Of a DNA stretch of 8,878 nucleotides, positions 1-6,038 are shown piece by piece. The stretch's first letter is position 1. Every line of letters begins with the position of its first letter. The stretch comes from Deltaproteobacteria bacterium (GTDB lineage: Bacteria > Desulfobacterota > Desulfobacteria > Desulfobacterales > UBA11574), in the NCBI GenBank assembly GCA_019314155.1, contig JAFCZV010000168.1:1-8878 (forward strand), in the 5' to 3' direction. The notes beneath the pieces are model-generated. The model saw nothing but the letters and a program-made list of their open reading frames with translations, ran no database searches and was not told the DNA's origin. The translations under genes were made by a program, and so were the position numbers.

Positions 1-1
1 C

Positions 2-778
2 GGCTACTGGAACAGCATCATGCCTTTGGGCAGTAAGGGCATCATGTCCTATCCTTTTTATCACATGCGAACCGAACCGTTCTGGCAGTTGATTCCAAAT
101 GAAGGCTACAAAGATCAATCCGGCTTGACGATCAGTTCAATGGTCAAGCTGAGAGAAATATATTCCGGCGCTGAAATAGATGATGAACTGTTTCGGATTC
201 TGTGCAAGCCGGAAACCCGGGAACAGTTGCGCATCGTGCTCATTGACGCCTATTTTGCGCCTGAGATACGAGTAAAGGTATTGGAACAGGGGCAATTAAA
301 TTATGCTGCCTATCAGTACAGCGAGAAACTGCTTAAAGTGGCTGAATGGAAAAAAGATTTCGACAAAGCAAAAGATGAATCTGATTGGCAGAAAAAAATA
401 CGGGACAGCGGTTTTCGCAGAACCATTGTCAATCTGTATCAACATCGCTGCGCGCTGTGCGGCATCCGCATGCTCACCTCTGAAGGCCATACCATTGTCG
501 ATGCTGCTCACGTTGTACCCTGGAAAGACAGCTTTGACGACCGCCCAACCAACGGAATGGCACTCTGCAAACTCTGCCACTGGTCTTTTGACAAAGGCCT
601 CATGAGCGTCGGAAAAGAATACGAGGTTTTGGTTTCAAAACGCGTGAGCGTAGAAAAAAATTATCCTGGCCACATCCTCACCTTGACTGATCGACCTATT
701 TTCACACCTGAAGAGGAGAAGTTCTATCCGGCCCAGGATAACCTTCACTGGCACCGGAAGAATTTATTTCGCAGATAA
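2..778 (+). CDS. HNH endonuclease, 5'-partial
   Basis: Predicted metal-dependent DNA endonuclease of the HNH type, probably a restriction-like enzyme. Counting from the Met at base 20, the C-terminal domain shows C144 and C147 (CALC), an AAH motif with H164, N178, and C183, C186 and H187 (CKLCH). This is a Cys-bracketed HNH core. The frame stays open upstream to base 2 (GYWNSI before the Met) and those residues read as continuous protein, so the true start is probably outside the window and the Met at 20 is internal. The segment SYPFYHMRTEPFWQL resembles the N-terminal domain of putative restriction endonucleases with a C-terminal HNH (COG3440-like, from memory). The gene ends 37 bases before a second nuclease gene on the same strand, which suggests an operon. 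HNH identity is firm; the target and role (restriction, defence or mobile-element function) are inferred. Confidence 0.9.
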   Translation, partial: GYWNSIMPLGSKGIMSYPFYHMRTEPFWQLIPNEGYKDQSGLTISSMVKLREIYSGAEIDDELFRILCKPETREQLRIVLIDAYFAPEIRVKVLEQGQLNYAAYQYSEKLLKVAEWKKDFDKAKDESDWQKKIRDSGFRRTIVNLYQHRCALCGIRMLTSEGHTIVDAAHVVPWKDSFDDRPTNGMALCKLCHWSFDKGLMSVGKEYEVLVSKRVSVEKNYPGHILTLTDRPIFTPEEEKFYPAQDNLHWHRKNLFRR

Positions 779-815
779 GAGGGTTAAAGGCACCGCAAGT
801 TAGTGAGGCGTAATC

Positions 816-1610
816 ATGGTAGAGGACATTGAAAAAGATGAAGTGGGACGGAAATTCATATACTCAGATACCGGCGTAAAAGTTTTTGTTGATTTTAAAG
901 ACAACCTGATCGTTGATCCGGATGATCCCGTAATAGCCAGCCAGGCGCGCAATTGGCGTTATAGCAAGGGAATTGTCAAAGGATTTTCTTATCTGGGTAG
1001 CGAAAATTCTGAGGATGCCATGACGTGGAATGTCTTCAAGACATTAGAAAAATCAAATCCTGAAAAATGGTTTTCGCAGATATTTCCCCAAATCATACTG
1101 GATAAAGATGAACGGTTCATAGACCCAATGCTAAGATTTTGGGACAAATATTTTCCTCCGATGACAAGGCCCTTCCCGGAAGGAGAAACGCACGTAGATC
1201 TTTCTATCGAAACGTCAAACAAGTTGATCTTTGTGGAAGTAAAATATAAAGCAGATATAAGCAAAAAAACGAAGCATGACCCCAACCAGGATCAGATTAT
1301 AAGAAACATTGATGTGGGTACCTGGGCTGCAAAAAAAAGAGCCAAAGAGTTTCATTTTATCCTGCTGACACTGAAAACAAACACGTATTCCATCGACAAA
1401 CTACACCATTACAAATCGAATCCTTCAAATATAATCGATAAAATTGGAGGTTACAGGAAAGATATCAAAGATTATGCTGCCTTGTGTGAAAATATTCATG
1501 TAATTTATTGGGATCAAATTTTAACTTTTCTACAAAATATACAGTTAGCGAATAAGGCCGAATTGAACTGCACGAATTTAATTGATTACCTGAATGATAA
1601 ATCGTTTTGA
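816..1610 (+). CDS. PD-(D/E)XK-type nuclease-like protein
   Basis: Protein of 264 residues, probably a nuclease. It carries the spacing expected of the PD-(D/E)XK fold: D128 (in THVDLS), then a hydrophobic strand ending in E141-V-K143 (FVEVKYK). An acidic SENSEDAMTWNVF segment near residues 65-77 could supply the extra glutamate often found in the first helix. A Q-rich, basic stretch (PNQDQIIRN) follows the active-site strand. I know of no specific family name for it. The ATG at 816 has GAGG at 805-808, seven bases upstream, so the start is well supported. It lies 37 bases behind the HNH gene and 25 bases ahead of the DUF1499 gene. Two different nuclease folds side by side suggest restriction or phage defence, but no methyltransferase or specificity subunit is visible. 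The nuclease call rests on motif and spacing only. Confidence 0.72.
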   Translation: MVEDIEKDEVGRKFIYSDTGVKVFVDFKDNLIVDPDDPVIASQARNWRYSKGIVKGFSYLGSENSEDAMTWNVFKTLEKSNPEKWFSQIFPQIILDKDERFIDPMLRFWDKYFPPMTRPFPEGETHVDLSIETSNKLIFVEVKYKADISKKTKHDPNQDQIIRNIDVGTWAAKKRAKEFHFILLTLKTNTYSIDKLHHYKSNPSNIIDKIGGYRKDIKDYAALCENIHVIYWDQILTFLQNIQLANKAELNCTNLIDYLNDKSF

Positions 1611-1635
1611 TTCAGGGGAAAAGGCGTTTATGTAA

Positions 1636-2097
1636 ATGTACAGGTTTTTTGAACCAGGTTTAACATTGGTACTAATTCTATTGATCTTCGGGGGGTGCTC
1701 CGGAACACGACCCAACGAGATCGGTATTGATCCCTCCGGCCTTAAGGGCTGCCCCAAGAGCCCAAATTGTGTATCTTCACAAGCAAAAGACGCACAGCAT
1801 GCAATTGAGCCGTTTCGCCTAAAAGGTGATCCTGACGCAAGTTGGCCCCTTATCCAGGATGAAATAGCTTCAATGCCCAGATGGGTCATTGTCACGGCAA
1901 CCGATAACTACATCCATGTGGAATGCAAGAGCCTGATCTTCCGGTTTATCGATGATCTTGAACTATACTTCAATTCATCGAAAGGGATCATCTCGATTCG
2001 TTCGGCGTCTCGCATCGGCTATTCAGATTTTGGTGCCAATCGCCGGCGCATCGAGCTTCTTCGGCGCGAGTTAAGAGCCAAACAGGTCATCGAGTAA
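1636..2097 (+). CDS. DUF1499 family lipoprotein
   Basis: Protein of 153 residues in the DUF1499 family, whose biochemical role is unknown. The N-terminus is a hydrophobic signal (residues 8-18) ending in FGGC with Cys21, a plausible lipobox, so the mature protein is probably membrane-anchored outside the cytoplasm. The family hallmark CPKSPNCVSS follows, then the conserved core with SRIGYSDFGANRRRIELLRREL near the C-terminus. The length is normal for the family. The start is unusual: ATG at 1630 is followed directly by TAA and then by the ATG at 1636 in the same frame, so a two-codon start-stop sits just ahead of the gene. The AAGG at 1621-1624 is better placed for 1630 than for 1636. No functional link to the upstream nucleases is evident. 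Confidence 0.85.
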   Translation: MYRFFEPGLTLVLILLIFGGCSGTRPNEIGIDPSGLKGCPKSPNCVSSQAKDAQHAIEPFRLKGDPDASWPLIQDEIASMPRWVIVTATDNYIHVECKSLIFRFIDDLELYFNSSKGIISIRSASRIGYSDFGANRRRIELLRRELRAKQVIE

Positions 2098-2169
2098 CGG
2101 GATCCGGCGGACGTACATAGTAGGGGTTGGGGGGCTGGTGAAATATCGACACACAGGGGAGGAATGAAA

Positions 2170-3069
2170 TTGAGTAAAGTTGCATTTGTAAAAACAGAAA
2201 ACAGGGACAAAGGCGTAAAATCTTCCCTATCCGTCCTGGGACTCAATCCTGTCAAAAATAAAGATGTTCTGATTAAACCAAACTTCAACACCGCAGATCC
2301 GGCTCCCGGATCAACTCACAACGACACTTTGACGGCACTTGTAGATGAGCTTTGGAACATGGGGGCAAAATCTATCGGTTTGGGTGAGAGGAGCTATCCA
2401 CCTACCCGGGAAGTTATGGATCAAAAGGGTATTGTTCCGCTTTTAAAGCAAAGAGATGTTCATATTATCGATTTCGATGATTTAAAAGAAAGAGATTGGG
2501 TTGAATGCAAACCCAAACACGGACATTGGGAAAATGGATTTCGCATTGCCCGGCCTATCCTTGAGGCAGAGTGCCTCATATCAACCTGTTGTTTAAAAAC
2601 CCATCAATTTGGGGGCGCATTTACGCTATCGCTCAAATTGCATGTCGGCGTGGTTCCCACATTTCGGCACGGGTATCAATATATGGGAGAACTGCACCAA
2701 TCTTTATATCAACAGGAGATGATCGCGGAAATCAATCAGCCTTTTTCGCCTGAAATCGTCGTGCTGGACGGAATCGACGCTTTTACCGACGGCGGACCCG
2801 CTACCGGCAAGCGGGCCAAAGGAAATGTCTTTTTAGCATCAACCGACCGTGTTGCCATCGATGCCGTCGGCGTGGCCGTGCTCAAGGCTCTTGGCAGCAA
2901 TGATGCTATTATGAACCGGAAAATTTTCGATCAAAGACAGATTGCAAGGGCTGCGGAGCTCGGTATCGGTGTCTCATCCGCTGCTGAAATTGAAATTTTG
3001 GCAGCGGACCGGGAAAGCCTGGAATTCAGTTCCGAAGTTGAAAAAATATTATTATCCGAAAAAACATAG
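2170..3069 (+). CDS. DUF362 domain-containing protein
   Basis: Protein of about 299 residues in the DUF362 family, common in anaerobes and methanogens and of unsettled function. Family features include the strand-loop VLIKPNFNTADPAPGSTH near residues 37-54, a middle ISTCCLKTHQFGG segment, and the C-terminal DGIDAFTDGGPATGKR followed by VFLASTDRVAIDAVGVAVL. No CxxCxxC ferredoxin clusters are present, unlike DUF362 proteins fused to 4Fe-4S domains. Start choice: the strong GGGGAGG at 2156-2162 leaves only one base before the ATG at 2164 but seven before the in-frame TTG at 2170, giving MSKVAFVK. I therefore prefer TTG, with ATG 2164 as the alternative. The stop TAG at 3067-3069 directly abuts the group II intron remnant, so the far C-terminus might be affected by that junction, although the length looks complete. 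Confidence 0.85.
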   Translation: MSKVAFVKTENRDKGVKSSLSVLGLNPVKNKDVLIKPNFNTADPAPGSTHNDTLTALVDELWNMGAKSIGLGERSYPPTREVMDQKGIVPLLKQRDVHIIDFDDLKERDWVECKPKHGHWENGFRIARPILEAECLISTCCLKTHQFGGAFTLSLKLHVGVVPTFRHGYQYMGELHQSLYQQEMIAEINQPFSPEIVVLDGIDAFTDGGPATGKRAKGNVFLASTDRVAIDAVGVAVLKALGSNDAIMNRKIFDQRQIARAAELGIGVSSAAEIEILAADRESLEFSSEVEKILLSEKT

Positions 3070-3818
3070 GGGTCGCGTCTTCATTCTTGAGATGCGCCGA
3101 TTAAAACCGGCAATGTGGTGGGGATGCAAAAGCCCTACGGCGAAGGATTAGCCATCCACGCCGTCCCCGAGTCATGCGGAGTCAGCGGTAACGTTGGAGC
3201 CGAAGCGTTGACAGGGGTGCGTACAGGCTGGGTATTGAGCCCCGAAATGAAGACTAAAGATTCGAGTGCCGACGTGCTTCAAGACTACGGAAGGCAATAC
3301 TTCATGCGCTGCCATGGCAAGGCGTATGCGGACTCGGCGGGGTCGGAGACCCCATGCATGTACAGAGACACATTGCGCGGGAATCGGGAGGCCCTGCATT
3401 TGACTTTTATAGATTGCATAAGAGCCCGCGTGGCGAACCCTAAGGGGGCACGGCCATGGTGAACGGATGCAGGGAGTCGGACAGCTTCATTGTATCAGGG
3501 AAGCCTTCGAACAAAGTGCGTGACAACAAGCGCATGGCGGAGAAGGTGGAGAAAAGGAGGCTGGCCAAGGGGAATCTGGTAGGGCGAGACAAGGGCCGGA
3601 CACAGGGCCGGGAAACCTTGCCAAGCGAGCTTGACCGGATACGGCAGAGGGCCGAGAGAGATAGGAATGAACAGTTTACGGCAATCTGGCATCACGTGTG
3701 CAGCATTGACAGGCTCAAAGAGGCGTACCGGAGCTTAAAGCGCCGGAGTGCCCCGGGTGTTGATGGGCAGACATGGGAGGAATACGGCAGAAATCTTGAG
3801 AGCAACCTTGCATCGAAT
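3070..3818 (+). mobile_element. Truncated group II intron (RNA part plus start of its RT)
   Basis: Remnant of a group II intron. The block at 3090-3455 is the structured RNA segment that precedes the ORF in this class of intron. It includes GATGCGCCGATTAAAACCGG, the stretch from GTGGGGATGCAAAAGCCC onward, and a perfect stem GGGGTC-GGA-GACCCC at 3339-3353. Its frame 3115-3462 is open, and from memory similar frames are often annotated as hypothetical proteins beside such introns; I treat it as RNA, not as a gene. The RT gene then begins at 3456 and breaks off near 3815. The rest of the RT, its maturase domain and intron domains V and VI are absent, so it cannot splice or move. I see no convincing GUGYG 5' boundary near 3070, so the 5' end is probably lost too. 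Confidence 0.78.
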
Positions 3819-3851
3819 TGGGGGTCGAGCCGCAGAAACATATTGATATAA
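3456..3851 (+). pseudogene. ltrA: Group II intron reverse transcriptase/maturase, N-terminal fragment
   Basis: The first 120 or so residues match the N-terminal region of LtrA-like group II intron proteins. There is a basic leader containing VSGKPSNKVRDNKRMAE, the stretch LAKGNLVGRDKGRTQGRE, and then the RT-0/RT-1 region with DRLKEAYRSLKRRSAPGVDG and TWEEYGRNLESNLA. Homology stops there at about base 3815. The next codons read SNWGSSRRNILI and belong to the 18-base repeat and stem-loop DNA that follow, ending at TAA 3849-3851. The full family protein is several times longer; the catalytic YADD box, the maturase X domain and any HNH domain are missing. The product would be inactive. Whether the truncation came from insertion of the repeat or from a deletion ending at it cannot be told from this copy alone. 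Confidence 0.85.
3816..3833 (+). repeat. 18-base direct repeat, copy 1 (at broken RT gene)
   Basis: AATTGGGGGTCGAGCCGC begins exactly where reverse transcriptase homology is lost. It matches 17 of 18 positions with the copy at 8750-8767, which follows a truncated toxin fragment. Stem-loops lie immediately downstream. It may be the end of a small palindromic or REP-like element, or a recombination scar. Confidence 0.7.
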
Positions 3852-3865
3852 TTGATAATATGTTT
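3836..3865. repeat. Stem-loop, 9-bp perfect arms
   Basis: AAACATATT at 3836-3844 pairs with AATATGTTT at 3857-3865 across a 12-base loop. The loop region also contains a direct repeat of ATTGATA (3842-3848 and 3851-3857). It lies three bases after the 18-base repeat. It is too AT-rich, and has no U-tract, for a standard terminator. Confidence 0.6.
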
Positions 3866-3886
3866 AAATTTGGCGTCAAATAAGTC

Positions 3887-3921
3887 TTAAGCGCTAAAAA
3901 CACCTATTTTTGGAGCGTTAA
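3887..3921. repeat. Long interrupted stem-loop
   Basis: TTAA-CGCT-AAAAA on the left (3887-3900, with an extra G at 3891) pairs with TTTTT-AGCG-TTAA on the right (3907-3921, with an extra GG at 3912-3913). The loop is CACCTA. Thirteen pairs form in three blocks. This is the second of three palindromes in the spacer between the intron remnant and the first TA module. The function is unknown; REP-like or transcript-stabilising roles are guesses. Confidence 0.5.
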
Positions 3922-3933
3922 TTCATAAATATA

Positions 3934-3949
3934 ATCTTCAAATTTAACG
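3934..3949 (+). repeat. Dispersed intergenic repeat, copy 1
   Basis: ATCTTCAAATTTAACG here matches ATCTTCGCATTTAACG at 7908-7923 in 14 of 16 positions. Both are intergenic, and at 7900-7922 the sequence forms the loop and right arm of a hairpin. Confidence 0.5.
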
Positions 3950-3962
3950 TCATAAATACCGG

Positions 3963-3983
3963 TTAAATGCGCTCCGCATTTGA
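3963..3983. repeat. Stem-loop TTAAATGC/GCATTTGA
   Basis: TTAAATGC (3963-3970) pairs with GCATTTGA (3976-3983) over loop GCTCC, with one T-G pair. It closely resembles the hairpin at 7900-7922 (GTTAAATG ... GCATTTAAC) in stem sequence, stem length and loop size, so the two are probably members of one palindromic repeat family. Confidence 0.55.
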
Positions 3984-4041
3984 AGAAATCATACGGAATA
4001 TGCACTTTGTCGCCTTTTCATTGTTGAATCTTTACATTCTT

Positions 4042-4069
4042 TTTACATCTTAATAAATTGTTTTATAAT
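4042..4069 (+). promoter_or_regulatory. Possible sigma-70 promoter of the RelB/ParE-like module
   Basis: TTTACA (4042-4047) and a perfect TATAAT (4064-4069) are separated by 16 bases. The predicted transcript would begin near 4076, right at the AGGAG ribosome site (4076-4080), which is tight, so an upstream -35/-10 pair cannot be excluded. Confidence 0.4.
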
Positions 4070-4087
4070 TAATAGAGGAGCAACGTG

Positions 4088-4330
4088 ATGAGCACCAATA
4101 CGGTTGACCGTATAATAGATCAAGCTCTTCAACAATCGGAAAGGGAAAGAGCCCGTATTGCGGAGAGATTAATCTCAAGCCTGGATCAAACAACCGATCT
4201 GGATGTCGAGCTTGCGTGGCAGCAAGAGATTGATAAGCGTTTGAGAGAAATAGACTCTGGGGCTGTTGAATGTATTCCATGGGAAGATGTTCGCAGCAAG
4301 CTGTACCAAAATGCCAATGCTCAAGATTGA
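4088..4330 (+). CDS. Addiction-module antitoxin (TIGR02574-like, RelB/ParD-type)
   Basis: Antitoxin of about 80 residues from the putative addiction-module component family, expected to bind and neutralise a RelE/ParE toxin and to repress its own promoter. Diagnostic stretches are the N-terminal helix DRIIDQALQQSERERARIAE, then RLISSLD, and the C-terminal ELAWQQEIDKRLREIDSG followed by IPWEDVRSKL. The length is normal for the family. Start choice: AGGAG at 4076-4080 is seven bases before ATG 4088 and four before the in-frame GTG 4085, so ATG is preferred. The gene overlaps the following toxin pseudogene, the classical TA arrangement with translational coupling. The reading frame appears intact although its partner toxin is broken, so it is an orphan antitoxin in this window. 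Confidence 0.85.
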   Translation: MSTNTVDRIIDQALQQSERERARIAERLISSLDQTTDLDVELAWQQEIDKRLREIDSGAVECIPWEDVRSKLYQNANAQD

Positions 4331-4583
4331 TGTCCATCCTGCCGTTTATTTTGAATTAGAAGATTCCCGGTCTTGGTACGAAGAGTGTGCAAAAAATTTA
4401 GGCAATGAGTTTCTGTGCGAAGTAGATCGGGCCTTTAGCGCTGTTCAGCAGGCACCGCTGATGTGACCCGGGTATGACGAGCAACAGGGTATACGTCGCT
4501 TCCTGATTCACCGTTCCCCTTATGCCATTAGTATTGCTTATCTCGAAACTGCTGTCGCCAGAGCTTTACCTGAAATATCTTGA
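4311..4583 (+). pseudogene. RelE/ParE-family toxin, interrupted by in-frame TGA
   Basis: Remains of a RelE/ParE toxin, a family that either cleaves mRNA at the ribosome or poisons gyrase. The frame starts at ATG 4311 or 4317, overlapping the end of the antitoxin, and encodes LKIDVHPAVYFELEDSRSWY and GNEFLCEVDRAFSAVQQAPLM. It then hits TGA at 4464-4466. The same frame continues with PGYDEQQGIRRFLIHRSPYA to a TGA at 4581. Family members usually have a tryptophan or similar residue before the P.Y segment and a conserved RR.L..R.PY stretch, so a single TGG to TGA change would explain the stop. The expected C-terminal strand with an AHxRRxPGYW-like motif is not recognisable after AYLETAVARALPEIS, so a second lesion is likely. 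The toxin is almost certainly inactive. Confidence 0.8.
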
Positions 4584-4616
4584 CTTGTCGGCGAAATGTT
4601 ATATTATATACGACAA
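4580..4616 (+). promoter_or_regulatory. Promoter and operator candidate for the AbiE module
   Basis: TTGACT (4580-4585) and TATTAT (4602-4607) are 16 bases apart, a good sigma-70 fit. The perfect inverted repeat TTGTCG (4585-4590) / CGACAA (4611-4616) brackets the -10. AbiEi antitoxins are known to repress their own promoters through inverted repeats, so this is a plausible binding site. It overlaps the end of the dead ParE frame. Confidence 0.5.
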
Positions 4617-4634
4617 AGATAGGCTGCACAGGAT

Positions 4635-5435
4635 ATGAATGACGATCAAAATATAACACGAGGCCCGTTGGGAAAGATTGAGGCCGCGTTTCTCGCCAAA
4701 ACAGGTGGGCATCCCACCTTCAGCCTTGCCTTGGCGCGACAGATATTGGGGCATGCAAAGGGCGCCCCGACGCCTCAGTTTCTTGAGCGGCTTCAAAGTA
4801 AAGGCTGGATAAGGCGTATCCGCAGAGGACGGTTCGCCGTTATCCCACTCTCTTCCGGCGAAGACCGTTCGCCGCAGCTGCACGAGTTTGTGGTCGCCAT
4901 GAAGCTGGTTTCTCCGGCAGTGATCGCTTACTGGTCGGCCCTCAACCATCACGGCATGACGGAACAACTTCTCCGTACGGTCTTTGTGGCGACCAATCAT
5001 CCCGTGCGCCGCCAACCGGGCGATGTGCTGGGAGTGACCTACAAGATTGTGTCGCTGAAACCGGACAAGCTTTTCGGCGTCATGAAGGAATGGATAGACG
5101 AGATTCCTTTCAGTGTCACCGACCGGGAAAAGACGATTATTGACGGACTGGACCTTCCTCATTACGTAGGCGGAGTAAGCGAGATTACCAAGGCGTTGAC
5201 GGGTTCCTGGAAGATGCTGGAAGAGAAAAAGCTGAGAAAATACACCGCCAAAATCGGTAACTCTGCTGTCGCAAAGCGTCTGGGGTTTATAATGGAGGCG
5301 CTGGGATTGGGAGACGTCGAAGCGCTTCGCACAGAGATACCTCGTGCCCCCGGTTTTTCCACCCTTGACCCGACCATGCCCAAGCACGGGAAATACAACA
5401 GAAGGTGGGGTCTTCTGGTAAACGCGGAGATATAA
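4635..5435 (+). CDS. abiEi: AbiEi-type antitoxin / winged-helix regulator
   Basis: Protein of 266 residues matching the AbiEi antitoxin family of the type IV abortive-infection system AbiE (COG5340-like). An N-terminal winged-helix region occupies roughly residues 12-75 (FSLALARQILG, FLERLQSKGWIRRIRRGRF). The AbiEi core follows, with VSPAVIAYWSALNHHGMTEQ, then VFVATNHP and FSVTDREKTIIDGLDLPHYVGG. AbiEi is known to repress its operon and to counter the AbiEii nucleotidyltransferase without direct protein contact. The frame is intact and of normal length. The ribosome site is weak: AGG at 4630-4632 is very close to the ATG. The toxin starts two bases after this stop, which shows operon structure. 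Because the toxin is deleted internally, this antitoxin now stands alone. The long reverse-strand frame at 4599-5387 is a shadow. Confidence 0.92.
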   Translation: MNDDQNITRGPLGKIEAAFLAKTGGHPTFSLALARQILGHAKGAPTPQFLERLQSKGWIRRIRRGRFAVIPLSSGEDRSPQLHEFVVAMKLVSPAVIAYWSALNHHGMTEQLLRTVFVATNHPVRRQPGDVLGVTYKIVSLKPDKLFGVMKEWIDEIPFSVTDREKTIIDGLDLPHYVGGVSEITKALTGSWKMLEEKKLRKYTAKIGNSAVAKRLGFIMEALGLGDVEALRTEIPRAPGFSTLDPTMPKHGKYNRRWGLLVNAEI

Positions 5436-5437
5436 AA

Positions 5438-5811
5438 ATGATTACAACTGCGGAACTGCATCGTGTAGCGGAAAAGGAAGGGCTCCGCTTTGATCAGGCC
5501 GAAAAAGACTACGTCATCCTCTGGCTTCTGTCAGGATTGGCGCATTCAGGGGCCAAAGACCACGGCTGGGTGTTCAAGGGTGGGACATGTTTAAGGCATT
5601 GCTATTACAGAGATTACCGGTTTTCTGAGGACATTGATTTCAGTTGCAGGAATAGCGGAGACAACCTTGAAGCATCTCTCCGCCTGCTCGATGCGGTTGC
5701 CGTATAGGTTTTTTATGAATCAGGCGTCTGCTGAAAGACGTGCCGGATTTTGATCGCCTGTGGAAGGAATGGGTCAAGACCTTTCACAAGTTGATAGAGG
5801 ATACGAAATGA
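5438..5811 (+). pseudogene. abiEii: AbiEii-type nucleotidyltransferase toxin, internal deletion
   Basis: Remains of the AbiEii toxin, a DNA polymerase beta-like nucleotidyltransferase. The start is sound: GGAG at 5426-5429, ATG at 5438, two bases after the AbiEi stop. Motif I is present as FKGGTCLRH (G48, G49, T50), followed by YRFSEDIDFS with the catalytic acids D65 and D67. The frame then stops at TAG 5705-5707 after about 89 residues. In a different frame, 5722-5811 encodes RRLLKDVPDFDRLWKEW and ends in TGA, which looks like the normal C-terminus of AbiEii proteins. Full-length relatives are roughly 280-300 residues, so something like 170 central residues have been lost, with the junction between about 5690 and 5722. 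The start and end of the gene survive but the product cannot be a complete toxin. Confidence 0.85.
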
Positions 5812-6038
5812 GGATGTCCTACATTTTGAAGCATGATTTAGCTTAATAAGGTTCTTTTGGGGATCAACAAGAGTCGTTTAAGACGATTTTAAGGCTTATT
5901 ATAGACTTCTTTTGCTGTTATTAGAATCGGTTGCCGCGAACCTAAATGCACTAATAAATTGTTGTCAACTGTTAACAGCGATCTTAAACTCAAATAGATT
6001 TATGGATCGGGGCTGCGGAGGTAGCGAGAAAATCAAAA
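5812..6038. other. Intergenic spacer, possible weak promoter
   Basis: No gene is seen here. The spacer is AT-rich, with a perfect 10-bp palindrome CTGTTAACAG at 5969-5978. A weak promoter is possible: TTGTCA (5962-5967), 17 bases, TAAACT (5985-5990). This would place the palindrome between the two promoter boxes. GGAGG at 6017-6021 is too far (17 bases) from the ATG at 6039 to be its ribosome site. Confidence 0.35.

Noticed and set aside
3069..3075. GGGGTCG at the DUF362/intron junction as another copy of the 18-base repeat
   Set aside because: Only seven bases match, and GGGGTC also occurs inside the intron (3339) and in abiEi (5407), so the word alone is not informative.
3115..3462. Open frame of 115 codons upstream of the RT
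   Set aside because: It lies in the structured RNA part of the group II intron, and from memory similar frames are commonly misannotated beside such introns. It has no ribosome site and no protein-like motif.
4464..4466. TGA as a selenocysteine codon in the ParE-like toxin
   Set aside because: No suitable hairpin was seen just downstream, ParE toxins are not selenoproteins, and the tail of the gene is also degraded.
4599..5387. 262-codon reverse-strand frame
   Set aside because: It is antisense to the well-supported AbiEi gene, has a low-complexity, implausible composition and no ribosome site.
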